A stretch of DNA of 64,000 nucleotides, from NCBI RefSeq assembly GCF_900177765.1, contig NZ_FXWI01000001.1, positions 558,001 through 622,000 of the forward strand, in the 5' to 3' direction. The notes below the pieces were generated by a model. The model saw only the letters and a list, made by a program, of their open reading frames with translations, had not been told where the DNA came from and made no database searches. The stretch is from Agreia sp. VKM Ac-1783. Its GTDB lineage: Bacteria > Actinomycetota > Actinomycetes > Actinomycetales > Microbacteriaceae. This document shows positions 10,196 to 19,212 of this stretch, piece after piece; positions within the stretch are counted from its first letter, which is position 1, and the number at the start of each line of letters is the position of its first letter. Position numbers and translations under genes: made by a program.

Positions 10196-11653
10196 TCAGT
10201 CCCACTTCACGACCGGGTTGTCAGACGCCATGTCGACGGAGGGCTTTCCGAGTGACGGGGCGAAGTAGATCGAGCAGCGCCCGGTCGCTCCATCTTTCGT
10301 GCAGTCGGCCGTGACAGACGGCGAACCGATGTACTCGCCCTCGACCAGCGTGGGATTGTCGTAGCTAGGCGTGGCCTTCATCGAGTCGATCGTGGCGTTC
10401 GCGTCAGCGCTGAGGCTTCGAGTGATCGTGCCATCGGTCAGCTGCGTGCCATCGCTGATTGTGGAGGGGATGTCGATGCCACAGCCTGCCGTCAAGGTCG
10501 TCGACGCGATGCAGGCGTCGACCGCTGCCCGCACGAGGCTGTGGAACTGCTGCAGCGCCTCGTCGGTCAGAGCGGGCTTGATCTCGGTCGTGTCGGCCGA
10601 CGAGTACGACTCCGTGATGGTCACCGTGGTCGGCCCCGTGAGCGTGAAGTTCTTTAGCGTCGTGGCCAGCTCGTAAGTTCCGGGAAAGACGTCGACCTGT
10701 TCGGCATCGACGGCCACGCCGTTGATCGTCAGACCGAGCCCGTCGAACGAGCGTGTGTAGATCGAGCCCGTGCCGCCGCTGATCTCCCACTTTCCGTCGC
10801 GGTCGTAGTCGGACGCGCTGAACGTCGTTGTGACTGGCTCGCCATTCAAGAGATACGACGCCGTCACGTCGTCCGAGCTGCTCTTGCCGTCTGACTTGGG
10901 AACCTTGATCTTGGTGATCGGGCCGAGCTTGTTCGACGCTTCGAGGGCTTCGTCGGTGAGCAGGGTGGAGTCGCTGGGCGGCGAGCTGAGGTAGCTGAGC
11001 GCGGTCTTGGCATCGCTCTCGGAGATGGCGGTGAGGTACCCCTTCACCGCGTCCGACGCCGAGGAGGCTTCGGCCGCAGGCCCCTTGTCGCCGCCCCCGC
11101 CTCCGGGCGTACCTCCGATGCGGGAGACACCGAAGCCGACAGCGATGACGAGGAGTACGACAAGCACGATCGCACCGCCGACGATGCCGATGATTGCGCC
11201 GGTTCCGAGCTTGCCCTTCGGCTTGTTCGGAGGCGTGTACCCCCCGGCGGGCTGGGGCTGTGAGCCGTACTGCGGCGACCCATAGGGCGCACCTCCAGGC
11301 TGAGGAGCCGCGGCATACTGAGGCGGCTGCGGCGAGGCCGAGGGCTGAGGCGCGTACGGCGCGGCCGGTGCTTGGGGAGCATACGGCGCCTGGGATGCGG
11401 GCGGTGCCGGGGGCGCAGGCGGTGCCGGCGGTGCGGAGGGCGCCTGGGGAACAGACGGCGCCTGTGGCACAGACGGCGCCTGTGGCTCAGAGGGCATCCG
11501 CGGTGCGGGAGGCATCTGCGGTGCGGGAGGCTGCTCCGACGCGGGCGGAGTCTGCGGGGTCACCGGTGCGTCTGGCTCGGCTGCGGCACCGGGGAAGGCG
11601 GGCAACGGCTTCGAGCCGTGCTGGTCTGGTGCCTTGTCGTCGTTGTCGCTCAT
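10196..11653 (-). CDS. Proline-rich membrane-anchored extracytoplasmic protein
   Basis: Unknown function, 485 residues. Residues 15-145 are a Pro/Ala/Gln-rich, low-complexity cytoplasmic tail with repeated APSVPQ, APPAPP and APYAPQ units. One membrane helix follows (about 151-175, TGAIIGIVGGAIVLVVLLVI), a Gly-rich linker, and an outer domain of about 300 residues with paired cysteines. Its first part (about 195-290) resembles the DUF4878-like fold seen in secreted actinobacterial proteins (SASDAVKGYLTAISESDAKT). The layout is like that of DUF4190/Pro-rich 'YIP1-like' surface proteins. The ATG follows GAAGGA. It precedes two hydrolase genes on the same strand but has its own terminator. Confidence 0.65.
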   Translation of the reverse strand: MSDNDDKAPDQHGSKPLPAFPGAAAEPDAPVTPQTPPASEQPPAPQMPPAPRMPSEPQAPSVPQAPSVPQAPSAPPAPPAPPAPPASQAPYAPQAPAAPYAPQPSASPQPPQYAAAPQPGGAPYGSPQYGSQPQPAGGYTPPNKPKGKLGTGAIIGIVGGAIVLVVLLVIAVGFGVSRIGGTPGGGGGDKGPAAEASSASDAVKGYLTAISESDAKTALSYLSSPPSDSTLLTDEALEASNKLGPITKIKVPKSDGKSSSDDVTASYLLNGEPVTTTFSASDYDRDGKWEISGGTGSIYTRSFDGLGLTINGVAVDAEQVDVFPGTYELATTLKNFTLTGPTTVTITESYSSADTTEIKPALTDEALQQFHSLVRAAVDACIASTTLTAGCGIDIPSTISDGTQLTDGTITRSLSADANATIDSMKATPSYDNPTLVEGEYIGSPSVTADCTKDGATGRCSIYFAPSLGKPSVDMASDNPVVKWD

Positions 11654-11683
11654 GGGGTCCTTCTCGTTCGGGGGGTATCGGCT

Positions 11684-12694
11684 CTACCCAGTGTGGCGTG
11701 TCACGAAGTCGATTGCGACGCTCAGCGCGGCAAGTCCTTCGGGTCGGTCGAGGTCGAATTGGTATTCGTGCGGCAGCGCGGGTGTGAGATCGCGGGGCCA
11801 GAACAGCCGCGTCACATCGACGCCGAGAGACTCGAGGCGATCAGCGAACGGTTTCGCTTGGGCATCGGTGAGCGGATCGCCGTTGCCTCCGCTGATGAGG
11901 GTAGGAGGATAGGCCGACGTCGCCCGGTGCATCGTCGACATCTCCGCCAGAACGGGCGACGTGGCGAAGCCCGGACCACCCACGTATGCGCGCAGTGCCG
12001 TGCGGTTGCCCCATCCGATGATGCCCGTCGAGTGCAGAAGGCCAGCCATCTCGTAGATGCCGCAATGAAGAATCACACCGCGCAGTCTGCTGGCCTCCAG
12101 GCCGGGCCGGATGCCGAGCTCTGCCGCGTACGCCGGGTCGGTGATCGCCGCCGCCAGCTGGCTGGAGAGCTGGGCGCCCGCGGAATCACCGGCGAGCACG
12201 ATGCGATCCGCGTCGATGTGCAGCTCAGCGGCGTGAGCGACGATATAGGCGTGCGCATCGTTCAACTGGTGAAGCGCCCCCGGGTACCGGCTGGCAGGCC
12301 CGCGCGTGTAGTCGAGGCTCACGACAGTGAACCCCGCTGCGGCCAGCAACTCGAAATACGGCGCCGCGTTCGCCCGACCGCCGGAGATCCACGCGCCGCC
12401 GTGGGTCCAGATCACGGTCGGACGGGGCGCCGTCGTGCCGGCCTGCCAGTAGGCATCCAGCATCGCGTGCGGGTCATGGGGGCGATACCGGATGCCGGTG
12501 GCCCGGTCGACGCCGCTGGGCGCGTGGGCCTGGAGAGCCTTCAGAACGCGCGCTCCGTCTTTCTCGAACACGTATCGCACGATCAGCGCCGATGGCCAGG
12601 GGCTCCACCTCCACGCGGCGATCGCGGCTGCCGCGACAGCGCCGATCACGACCGCCGCCGTGCCGAGGCGGGCCCCTGTGGGTCGACGAGTCAT
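11684..12694 (-). CDS. Alpha/beta hydrolase of the HSL (esterase/lipase) type
   Basis: A 336-residue protein with an N-terminal membrane anchor or signal (TAAVVIGAVAAAAIAAW, residues 12-28). The catalytic machinery of the hormone-sensitive-lipase family is clear: oxyanion-hole motif THGGAW (about 95-100), nucleophile elbow GDSAG, acid in GNGDPLT and histidine in LPHEYQF. Expected activity is carboxylesterase on small acyl esters, outside or at the membrane. The start overlaps the stop of the upstream hydrolase gene (ATGA), so both are made from one message. Confidence 0.8.
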   Translation of the reverse strand: MTRRPTGARLGTAAVVIGAVAAAAIAAWRWSPWPSALIVRYVFEKDGARVLKALQAHAPSGVDRATGIRYRPHDPHAMLDAYWQAGTTAPRPTVIWTHGGAWISGGRANAAPYFELLAAAGFTVVSLDYTRGPASRYPGALHQLNDAHAYIVAHAAELHIDADRIVLAGDSAGAQLSSQLAAAITDPAYAAELGIRPGLEASRLRGVILHCGIYEMAGLLHSTGIIGWGNRTALRAYVGGPGFATSPVLAEMSTMHRATSAYPPTLISGGNGDPLTDAQAKPFADRLESLGVDVTRLFWPRDLTPALPHEYQFDLDRPEGLAALSVAIDFVTRHTG

Positions 12695-13425
12695 CGCAGG
12701 GCCTTCGTGATCGTGTCGGTGATGATGTCGCGCATGTCGGAGTCGTCGATCGAGGACTCACCGTCGCCCGCCTGCGGCCCGTAGTCGCCGAACGCGGCGT
12801 GATTCGCGCCCTCGATCTCGGCGAAGGTCGTGTCGGCGGGAAGGGACGCCTTGTTCGCGTCGATCTTCTCGGGTGTGCTGAGCCCGTCGTCGCTTCCGGA
12901 TAGAGAGACGACCGTCAGAGCGGAGCCGGACAGGTCGTTCGCGCAGTACGACCCGAAGAGAACGAGCCCCTTCACCTCGGGCGAGTCTGCGTACATGCAC
13001 GCCTTCACGCCGCCGAGGGAGTGCCCTCCCACGAACCAGTCGGAGACGTCGGGCGCGAGTGAGGTGAAGGCCGATAGCGGTCGCGTCTCGAACAGCCCGA
13101 AATTGAGGAACGGGCGCACGATCACGACGGTGTATCCGGCCTCGACGAGGCCCGACAGTTTGTAGGCGTAGGCGACGGGCTCGATCTTTGCGCCCGCGAT
13201 GAACACCAGGCCCTCGCCGTTCGCTTCGGAGACGGGGGTCATGACGACCGAGTCCCGCGAGTAGTCGAGAGAGATCGCCGGGTCGTCGGCGACCTCGGAC
13301 AGAGGTTCGCGCTCGGCGGCGGAGGTGACGTTGGCGTACACGAGAAAGCCGCTCGCGCCCACCACGAGGGTGGTGACGACGAGCGCGGCGACGGTGCGCA
13401 GCACCGCGCGTCGTCGAGAAGTCAT
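12691..13425 (-). CDS. Alpha/beta hydrolase (hydrolase_5 type), membrane-anchored
   Basis: A 244-residue protein with one N-terminal hydrophobic segment (TVAALVVTTLVVGASGFLVY) and an alpha/beta-hydrolase core. The nucleophile motif is GGHSLGG, the acid lies in SLSGSDDGLSTP and the histidine in IEGANHAAFGDYG; the last motif is typical of PF12695 hydrolases. ATG 13425 gives a good signal-anchor; a GTG 27 nt upstream is possible. The substrate is unknown. It is co-translated with the following HSL-type hydrolase, so the pair probably processes related exported or cell-envelope esters, which is inference. Confidence 0.78.
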   Translation of the reverse strand: MTSRRRAVLRTVAALVVTTLVVGASGFLVYANVTSAAEREPLSEVADDPAISLDYSRDSVVMTPVSEANGEGLVFIAGAKIEPVAYAYKLSGLVEAGYTVVIVRPFLNFGLFETRPLSAFTSLAPDVSDWFVGGHSLGGVKACMYADSPEVKGLVLFGSYCANDLSGSALTVVSLSGSDDGLSTPEKIDANKASLPADTTFAEIEGANHAAFGDYGPQAGDGESSIDDSDMRDIITDTITKALR

Positions 13426-13461
13426 GAGGTCAATTGTGGCCGATCGTGACACGCTTGCACC

Positions 13462-13884
13462 ATGGATCTCGAGGTAGCGCCCGGCCTCACCATTCCAGCC
13501 GCCGAGCTCGAGTGGCGATTCTCGCGCTCATCAGGGCCGGGTGGCCAGCACGTCAACACCTCCGACAGCAGAGTGCAGCTGACCTGGAACGTCGGAGATT
13601 CCGCTGTGCTCGACGACTCCCAGCGGGAACGACTCACGAGCAGGCTGGGTCGGCGCCTCGTCGCCGGACGGATCACGATCACCGTCTCTGCGCAGCGTTC
13701 GCAGCTACGCAATCGCGAGACCGCCCTCGAGCATCTCGGCGAACTCCTGCGCGACGCGCTGGCTCCTCTGGCGCCGCTTCGCAGAGCGACCAAGCCCACG
13801 AGAGGCTCGGCGAGACGCCACCTCGCGGGCAAGAAGCGTCGTTCTGAGACCAAGCAGCAGCGTCAGCGGCCCTCAGCAGAGTAG
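13462..13884 (+). CDS. arfB: ArfB/YaeJ-like peptidyl-tRNA hydrolase (GGQ protein)
   Basis: A 140-residue release-factor-like protein that carries the catalytic GGQ in RSSGPGGQHVNTSDSRV and a Lys/Arg-rich C-terminal tail (KPTRGSARRHLAGKKRRSE). There is no codon-recognition domain. This is the layout of ArfB (YaeJ), which rescues stalled ribosomes by hydrolysing peptidyl-tRNA, with the basic tail entering the empty mRNA channel. Length fits the family. It is divergent from the hydrolase pair and convergent with the GH15 gene. Confidence 0.9.
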   Translation: MDLEVAPGLTIPAAELEWRFSRSSGPGGQHVNTSDSRVQLTWNVGDSAVLDDSQRERLTSRLGRRLVAGRITITVSAQRSQLRNRETALEHLGELLRDALAPLAPLRRATKPTRGSARRHLAGKKRRSETKQQRQRPSAE

Positions 13885-13906
13885 GCGAGCCACTCGGGTC
13901 TGGCGC

Positions 13907-15700
13907 TCAGTTCTCCTCGGTGGTCGGCGGTGAGAAGCGGGCGATGGCATCTGCCGCGCGCACCAGAGCGAGGTGCGAGAGGGCCTGGGGCGTGTTGCCC
14001 ATCTGTCGGCCAGCGGCAGGATCGTATTCCTCCGACAACAGCCCGACGTCGTTCGTGAACGAGACCAGCCTGTCCATGAGGGTCACCGCATCGGCCAGTC
14101 GACCCGTTCCGGCCCATTGCTCTGCCAGCCAGAACGAGCAGGCGAGGAACGGATGCTCGCCGGCCGGCAGCCCGTCGACGTCGCTCTCGGTGCGGTAGCG
14201 CATCACCAGCCCGTCGTTCAGGAGGTCGCTCTCGATCGCCTTCACCGTTCCGAGCATGCGCGCATCCGTCGGCGTGCAGAAGCCGGTCTGGGGCAGCAGC
14301 AGCAGCGATGCGTCGACCTCGGTGCTGCCGTAGTACTGCGTGTAGGTGCCGCGTTCCGCATCCCACCCGTTCTCTTCGATCTCGGCACGCACGTCGTCGC
14401 GCAGCTTCTCCCACCGGTCTGCGGGGCCGTCGAGCCCGAACTCGCGCACACCGCGCACCGCTCGATCGAGAGCCACCCAGATCATCACGCGCGAGTGTGT
14501 GAAGTGCTGCAGTTCGCCCCTGATCTCCCAGATGCCGTTGTCGGGCCGAGTCCAGTTCTCTTCGACGAAGCTCATGAGGGCCCTCTGCAGCGGCCAGCTG
14601 AACTCGGTCTCCTCCGCGCCCGCGAGGCGTGCCTCGTGCAGCGCCATCATCACCTCGCCGATCACGTCGGCCTGGTACTGCAGTGCCGCCCCGTTTCCGA
14701 TGCGCACGGGCGATGCACCCTGGTAGCCGGGCAGGCTCGTGATCTCTCGCTCGGGTAGGTCCCGTTCGCCGGCGAGGCCGTACATGATCTGGATGTCTGC
14801 GGGGTCGCCCGCGATGGCCCGCAGCAGCCAGTCACGCCAGTTCACGGCCTCTTCTGCGAAGCCGTGCGAGATGAGCACCTGCAGTGTGAGTGAGGCGTCG
14901 CGCAGCCAGACGTAGCGGTAGTCCCAGTTGCGTACGCCGCCCTGCGCCTCGGGCAGCGAGGTGGTGGCGGCGGCGACGATGCCGCCGGTGTCCTCGTGGC
15001 TGAGGGCTCGCAGAACGAGAAGCGACCGGATGACCTCCGGCCCGTACGGTCCGCCGTGGACGAGCGACTTCGACCAGTCCGCCCACCATGCCTTCGTGGC
15101 GACCAGACGCTCATCGACGTCGAGCCGCTGCGGCGGCTGCCTATGTGACGGGTACCAGGTGAGTGAGATGTCGACGTGGCTTCCCTCCCGAACGGCGAAC
15201 CGGCCCTGATGCCGAGTGTCGACGGCGGTGAGCCGAGGGCCTCGGCGCACCAGGGCATCCGGGCCTGCGATCGCCACGAGCATCGGATGGCCGTTCTCGC
15301 TCGACTGCCGCACCCACGGCACGGCCGTCGCGTAACCGAAACGGATCACCAGCTCCTCGAGCATCTCGACGTGCCCCGAGACGCAGCGGACCCGACGGAG
15401 AACATCGGCCCGTCGGTCGCCGTGCGGCATGAGATCGGTGACCTCGACGACACCGGTCGGGGTCGTCCAGGTCGTGATCAGAACGAAGGAGTCGCCGTCG
15501 TAGACGCGGGTGGCCGTTGCGTCGGGCGAGGTGGGAGCGAGCAGCCAGCGGCCGTGATCCTCATCGCCGAGGAGAGCGCCGAATGTCGAGGGGGAGTCGT
15601 AGCGGGGGAGGCACAGCCAATCGATGCTTCCGTCGCGACCGACGAGGGCTGCCGTGTGGCAATCGCTGATCAGGGCATAATCTTCGATGGCCAGGCTCAT
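13907..15700 (-). CDS. GH15 glycoside hydrolase (glucoamylase/trehalase-like)
   Basis: A 597-residue cytoplasmic protein of the actinobacterial GH15 type. It opens with IEDYALISDCHTAALVGRDG and SIDWLCLPRYDSPSTFG, has the (alpha/alpha)6-barrel motif VRNWDYRYVWLRDASLTL and a late segment FLACSFWLAEQWAGTGR, all hallmarks of this subgroup. Members act as trehalase (e.g. mycobacterial enzymes) or as maltooligosaccharide glucoamylase. The otsAB trehalose synthesis genes 21 kb away make trehalase plausible but do not prove it. It is divergent from the G6PDH gene, so glucose release and entry into the pentose-phosphate path may be linked. Confidence 0.9.
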   Translation of the reverse strand: MSLAIEDYALISDCHTAALVGRDGSIDWLCLPRYDSPSTFGALLGDEDHGRWLLAPTSPDATATRVYDGDSFVLITTWTTPTGVVEVTDLMPHGDRRADVLRRVRCVSGHVEMLEELVIRFGYATAVPWVRQSSENGHPMLVAIAGPDALVRRGPRLTAVDTRHQGRFAVREGSHVDISLTWYPSHRQPPQRLDVDERLVATKAWWADWSKSLVHGGPYGPEVIRSLLVLRALSHEDTGGIVAAATTSLPEAQGGVRNWDYRYVWLRDASLTLQVLISHGFAEEAVNWRDWLLRAIAGDPADIQIMYGLAGERDLPEREITSLPGYQGASPVRIGNGAALQYQADVIGEVMMALHEARLAGAEETEFSWPLQRALMSFVEENWTRPDNGIWEIRGELQHFTHSRVMIWVALDRAVRGVREFGLDGPADRWEKLRDDVRAEIEENGWDAERGTYTQYYGSTEVDASLLLLPQTGFCTPTDARMLGTVKAIESDLLNDGLVMRYRTESDVDGLPAGEHPFLACSFWLAEQWAGTGRLADAVTLMDRLVSFTNDVGLLSEEYDPAAGRQMGNTPQALSHLALVRAADAIARFSPPTTEEN

Positions 15701-15743
15701 GACCCCATCCTGGCACCATCAAGCTGTGAGCAGCGCCGACGAC

Positions 15744-15749
15744 TAGCCT
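15744..15749 (+). promoter_or_regulatory. -10 box of the G6PDH gene
   Basis: TAGCCT ends 7 nt before the ATG at 15757 and there is no ribosome site, so the message is probably leaderless. Confidence 0.5.
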
Positions 15750-15756
15750 GTCTACC

Positions 15757-17133
15757 ATGTCGAAGAAACTGTCATCGTTGATCATTCTCGGGGCGTCGGG
15801 AGACCTCACGTCTCGACTGCTTCTGCCCGGTCTGGGCCAGCTGCTCGGCGAGCAGAACGAGCGTCATCTGCAGCTGATCGGAGTGGGAGGCGCCGACTGG
15901 AGCGACGACGATTTCAGGAAGGTCGTCGACACGGCTTTCTCTGCCGTCGACTGCACCGGGCCGTCGGGTGAGCACACTCGAACGACGGCCACCTACCTCA
16001 AGGCCGACGTCACCGACCCCGCCGTCCTGCAACAGCTCATCGATTTGTGCGAGGTCGCTCCGGCGATCTACTTCGCCCTTCCGCCCGCCGTCGCCGTCGC
16101 GGCGTGTGAGGCTCTCGAGAAGGTGAAGCGTCCGGCGGGTCTGACCCTGGCCCTCGAGAAGCCGTTCGGCACCGACGTCGCGAGTGCCGAGGCGTTGAAT
16201 GCCCAACTCGCCCGCCTGGTGCCCGAGAACCAGATCCACCGCGTCGACCACTTCCTCGGACGCTCGACCGTGTTCAACCTCCTCGGCCTGCGGTTCGCGA
16301 ACCGCATGTTCGAACCGATCTGGAACGCGGAGCACATCGAGAAGATCGACATCGTCTACGACGAGCAGCTCGGGCTCGAGGGCAGGGCCGGCTACTACGA
16401 CACCGCCGGTGCGCTCATCGACATGATCCAGAGCCACCTGCTGCAGGTGATGGCCGTTGTCGCGATGGAGCCGCCGTCGACCCTGGGCGCCGACGATTTA
16501 CGCGACGCGAAAGAGATCGTTCTTCGAGCGACGAGTCTGAACGGCGATGACGCGTCGGCCTCGTCGAGGCGAGCCCGCTATACCGCCGGCGACGTCGACG
16601 GCCGCGAGATGCCCGCCTACTCGAAGGAACCCGGGGTCGTCGCGTCACGCAAGACCGAGACGCTCGCCGAGATCACGGTGCAGATCGACACCTGGCGCTG
16701 GGTGGGCGTGCCGTTCACTCTCCGCAGCGGCAAGGCGCTCGCGGAGCGCCGCCGCGAGATCGCCGTCACCTTCAAGAAGGCCAACCGCGTGCCGACCGGG
16801 CTCACCGGCACCGAGCATCCGAACGTTCTGCGCATCTTTCTCGCGCCCGACAAGATGTCGCTCGAACTCAACGTCAACGGGCCGGGAGACCCGTACGAGC
16901 TGGAGAAGACGCAGCTCGAGGCGATGTTCGGCGACGGCCAGCTGCTGGCCTACCGCGAGGTACTCGCCGGCATCCTCGACGGCGACCCGTCGCTCTCGGT
17001 CCGCGGCGACTCGGCCGTCGAAGGCTGGCGCATCGTGGCTCCCGTGCTCGATGCGTGGCGTGCCGACGAGGTGCCGCTCGACAGCTACAAGGCGGGCTCC
17101 GAGGGCCCGTCGAAGTGGACGCGCATCGGCTAG
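15757..17133 (+). CDS. zwf: Glucose-6-phosphate 1-dehydrogenase
   Basis: A 458-residue enzyme that oxidises glucose-6-phosphate with NADP in the pentose-phosphate pathway. The dinucleotide motif is LGASGDLTSRLLLPGL and the substrate/catalytic motif RVDHFLGRSTVFNLLGLRF corresponds to the classical RIDHYLGKExVQNL, with Phe for Tyr and Arg-Ser for Lys-Glu. Downstream motifs (DMIQSHLLQVMAVVAMEPP, FTLRSGKAL) are conserved. It is shorter and more divergent than the usual actinobacterial Zwf, so the chromosome may hold a second, standard copy elsewhere. It converges on the PaaK-like gene with 10 nt between stops. Confidence 0.88.
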   Translation: MSKKLSSLIILGASGDLTSRLLLPGLGQLLGEQNERHLQLIGVGGADWSDDDFRKVVDTAFSAVDCTGPSGEHTRTTATYLKADVTDPAVLQQLIDLCEVAPAIYFALPPAVAVAACEALEKVKRPAGLTLALEKPFGTDVASAEALNAQLARLVPENQIHRVDHFLGRSTVFNLLGLRFANRMFEPIWNAEHIEKIDIVYDEQLGLEGRAGYYDTAGALIDMIQSHLLQVMAVVAMEPPSTLGADDLRDAKEIVLRATSLNGDDASASSRRARYTAGDVDGREMPAYSKEPGVVASRKTETLAEITVQIDTWRWVGVPFTLRSGKALAERRREIAVTFKKANRVPTGLTGTEHPNVLRIFLAPDKMSLELNVNGPGDPYELEKTQLEAMFGDGQLLAYREVLAGILDGDPSLSVRGDSAVEGWRIVAPVLDAWRADEVPLDSYKAGSEGPSKWTRIG

Positions 17134-17143
17134 CGACGGCTCT

Positions 17144-18511
17144 CTACGCGAGCGACACGTAGCGGCGAGGCTTGCCCTCGCCGAGATCCGCCACCCTCTC
17201 GCGGCGTTCGACAGTGACAGGCCGACCGAGCAGCGCCTCGAGCGCTGCGGAGACTCGGCCCGCGTCGCCGCGCGCGATGACGGCCTCGACCCCACCCGTC
17301 GCATCCTGTTTCACCGACCAGCCATGAGCGCCGGCGGCCTGCAGCTGCTGCGTGAGATCGACGCAGGCGACACGGGAGCCGTCGTTCGCCAGAAACGTCG
17401 TGGCCTCTCGACCCTCGAGCTCGGCGATCGCGAGCCGCCCGTCGACCTCGACGAGCATGCCGAAGTCGCGTGTTCGGTACCGTACGAGCGGCAGCAGGGG
17501 GTTCTCACCCGCCGTCACCACGATCTCGCCTCGTTCGCCTTGGGAAACGGGTCGGCCCCGATCGTCGACGATCTCAACGTGTACCCGGCGGTCGAGAATC
17601 ACGAAGGGTCCGCCGTCGGCGCTGGATGCGATGGGCCGGGTCTCGTGCAGACCGTAGACGTCGATCACGGGGCATCCGTAAGACGCAACGAGGTCGGCCC
17701 TCAGGGCCCCGCTGAGGCCCATCGCGCCGGAGAAGATGACGAGCGGATGCAGCACCGCAACGAGCGAGGGGTCGAGCAGTTCAGCGAGGCTGGTGGGGCT
17801 GCCGCTGATGGCCTGGGGATTCTGCGCCTCGAGGAACCGCGCTCTCGTCAAACGATCGGGCCACTGCGCGTCGATCAGGTTGAGGCGCGCCATGGTTGCC
17901 TGCTCGAACGAACTGATCACCGACGCGTAGGTGAACGCCTGCCTCTGGTGCACCACGTGAGCGAGCGCCATGCGCTCGGGGTCCGGCGTCCACTCGACTC
18001 CCTGCTCTGCGGCGAGAGTAACGAGCAGATGGAAGGTTCGCGCTGTGTCCTCGATGTCGTCGGGAATGAGAAGTGCCCGCCCGGTGCTTCCGGAGCTCGA
18101 CCCGTGCACGGCCTGCTCGAGATCGGCGTCGAGCGGAACGAAGGCCGAGACGTCGTCGACGAGATCGTCGCGGCCGATGAGCGGAAAGTCTTCGAGAGCG
18201 ACGAGCTCGCCGGCGCGTCGTCGGTAGGCGGGAAGGCGCCGGGCTACATCGAGATGCCGATCGAGCCAGCCGTCGAGGGGCAGCGGAGTGCGCACCCGAC
18301 GGGCGGCGTCGGCGCTCAGCCTGTCGCCGGTCGCGTGCACCCAGGGCGGGGCGAACGGATGCGTGCGCAACGCCTCGAGGCGCCTGGCGCCCGGCGGTGT
18401 CAGGCTCGGCCAGCGCTCGCTGTCGTCGAGCGCTGTCTGGCCACCAGGGGTGTATTCGGCGATAGCGAGCGGATCGTCTGGGCCTTGACTGGCCTGCGCT
18501 ACGTCGCTCAT
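17144..18511 (-). CDS. PaaK/LuxE-like adenylate-forming enzyme (coenzyme F390 synthetase-like)
   Basis: A 455-residue member of the ANL superfamily. The phosphate-binding loop is HGSSSGSTGRA (136-146), the aromatic/adenine motif YGLHETRPIA (286-295), the hinge region YRTRDFG (345-351) and the C-terminal catalytic Lys in GEGKPRR (447). These place it near phenylacetate-CoA ligase and F390 synthetases rather than standard acyl-CoA ligases. It should activate a carboxylate as an adenylate, but the acceptor is unknown. It is the last gene of a five-gene coupled operon with an AAA+ ATPase and a VWA/metallopeptidase, an unusual setting for this enzyme. ATG 18511 overlaps the previous stop (ATGA). 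Confidence 0.75.
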   Translation of the reverse strand: MSDVAQASQGPDDPLAIAEYTPGGQTALDDSERWPSLTPPGARRLEALRTHPFAPPWVHATGDRLSADAARRVRTPLPLDGWLDRHLDVARRLPAYRRRAGELVALEDFPLIGRDDLVDDVSAFVPLDADLEQAVHGSSSGSTGRALLIPDDIEDTARTFHLLVTLAAEQGVEWTPDPERMALAHVVHQRQAFTYASVISSFEQATMARLNLIDAQWPDRLTRARFLEAQNPQAISGSPTSLAELLDPSLVAVLHPLVIFSGAMGLSGALRADLVASYGCPVIDVYGLHETRPIASSADGGPFVILDRRVHVEIVDDRGRPVSQGERGEIVVTAGENPLLPLVRYRTRDFGMLVEVDGRLAIAELEGREATTFLANDGSRVACVDLTQQLQAAGAHGWSVKQDATGGVEAVIARGDAGRVSAALEALLGRPVTVERRERVADLGEGKPRRYVSLA

Positions 18512-19212
18512 TCGTGCGTGTACCGCGCGGCGGCCTCCCGAGCGCGCGCCTCCTGTAGTTTGCGCGTGACCTCGAGTCGGTGGGCATGTTCCTCGGCGGC
18601 CGCGGCGAGGGCGCCGTTGCGCTGAAGGGAGTCTCTCATCGTCAACAGCGACGAAGCGGTCTCGCGATCCTCGCCCGCCGGTAGCTGGCCCGACCAGAAC
18701 AAGAACGTGCGCGCGGCCTCGTCGCGTCGCTCTGCGTCGCTGACCCACTCTGCCGGGTCGACCACCGACGCGAGTCGGAAAGCCATCGCGGCCAGCGCTC
18801 GAGCCGCATGCTCGCGCGCCAGAGGGGGAGCCAGCGGACCGAGTTCCTCGTCGCCGGCCCACAGCCACAGTGCGATCGCGGCACCGCGCCGAGCGGCCGA
18901 CGACCCGGTCGCGGCCACCTCGTCGAGCACCGTCACGACGTCTGTCGACTCCTGGCCGCGCCCACGGTCGGATTCGAGAACATCTCCGGCCAGAGCGACG
19001 ACCCGAACGCGATCGTCGAGGAACGTCTTCGGCACGGCGCCGATCCGACTCGCGACGGCATCGGCTGACGGCCCGGGAACCATCCCCGCCCAGACGGCAT
19101 CGATGCTCTCGTTCCTTGCCAACCAGCGCTGCAAGAGCGCCTCGGCAGCGGAAGGCGCCGGTGCGGAGGCCGGCCCAGACGTTCCGTGTTGTGCCTTCGA
19201 TCGATCAGCCAC
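18508..19212 (-). CDS. Unknown alpha-helical protein of the MoxR-VWA operon
   Basis: A 234-residue protein I do not recognise. After a disordered N-terminus (to about 25) it is predicted to be all-helical: AAEALLQRWLARNESIDAVW, then a segment rich in Ala/Leu/Glu, ending in a charged coiled-coil-like tail (HRLEVTRKLQEARAREAAAR). The GTG at 19212 has a strong GGGAGGA site 7 nt upstream and overlaps the end of the VWA gene by 8 nt, so I prefer it to the longer open frame from 19269. It ends overlapping the PaaK-like gene (ATGA). Its conservation in the operon suggests a scaffold or substrate adaptor; that is inference. Confidence 0.6.
   Translation of the reverse strand: MADRSKAQHGTSGPASAPAPSAAEALLQRWLARNESIDAVWAGMVPGPSADAVASRIGAVPKTFLDDRVRVVALAGDVLESDRGRGQESTDVVTVLDEVAATGSSAARRGAAIALWLWAGDEELGPLAPPLAREHAARALAAMAFRLASVVDPAEWVSDAERRDEAARTFLFWSGQLPAGEDRETASSLLTMRDSLQRNGALAAAAEEHAHRLEVTRKLQEARAREAAARYTHE

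Noticed and set aside
16547-18625. 692-codon plus-strand frame across the zwf end and the PaaK-like gene
   Set aside because: Ser/Arg-rich, frame-shifted copy of zwf and antisense of the PaaK-like gene; both real genes have clear family motifs.
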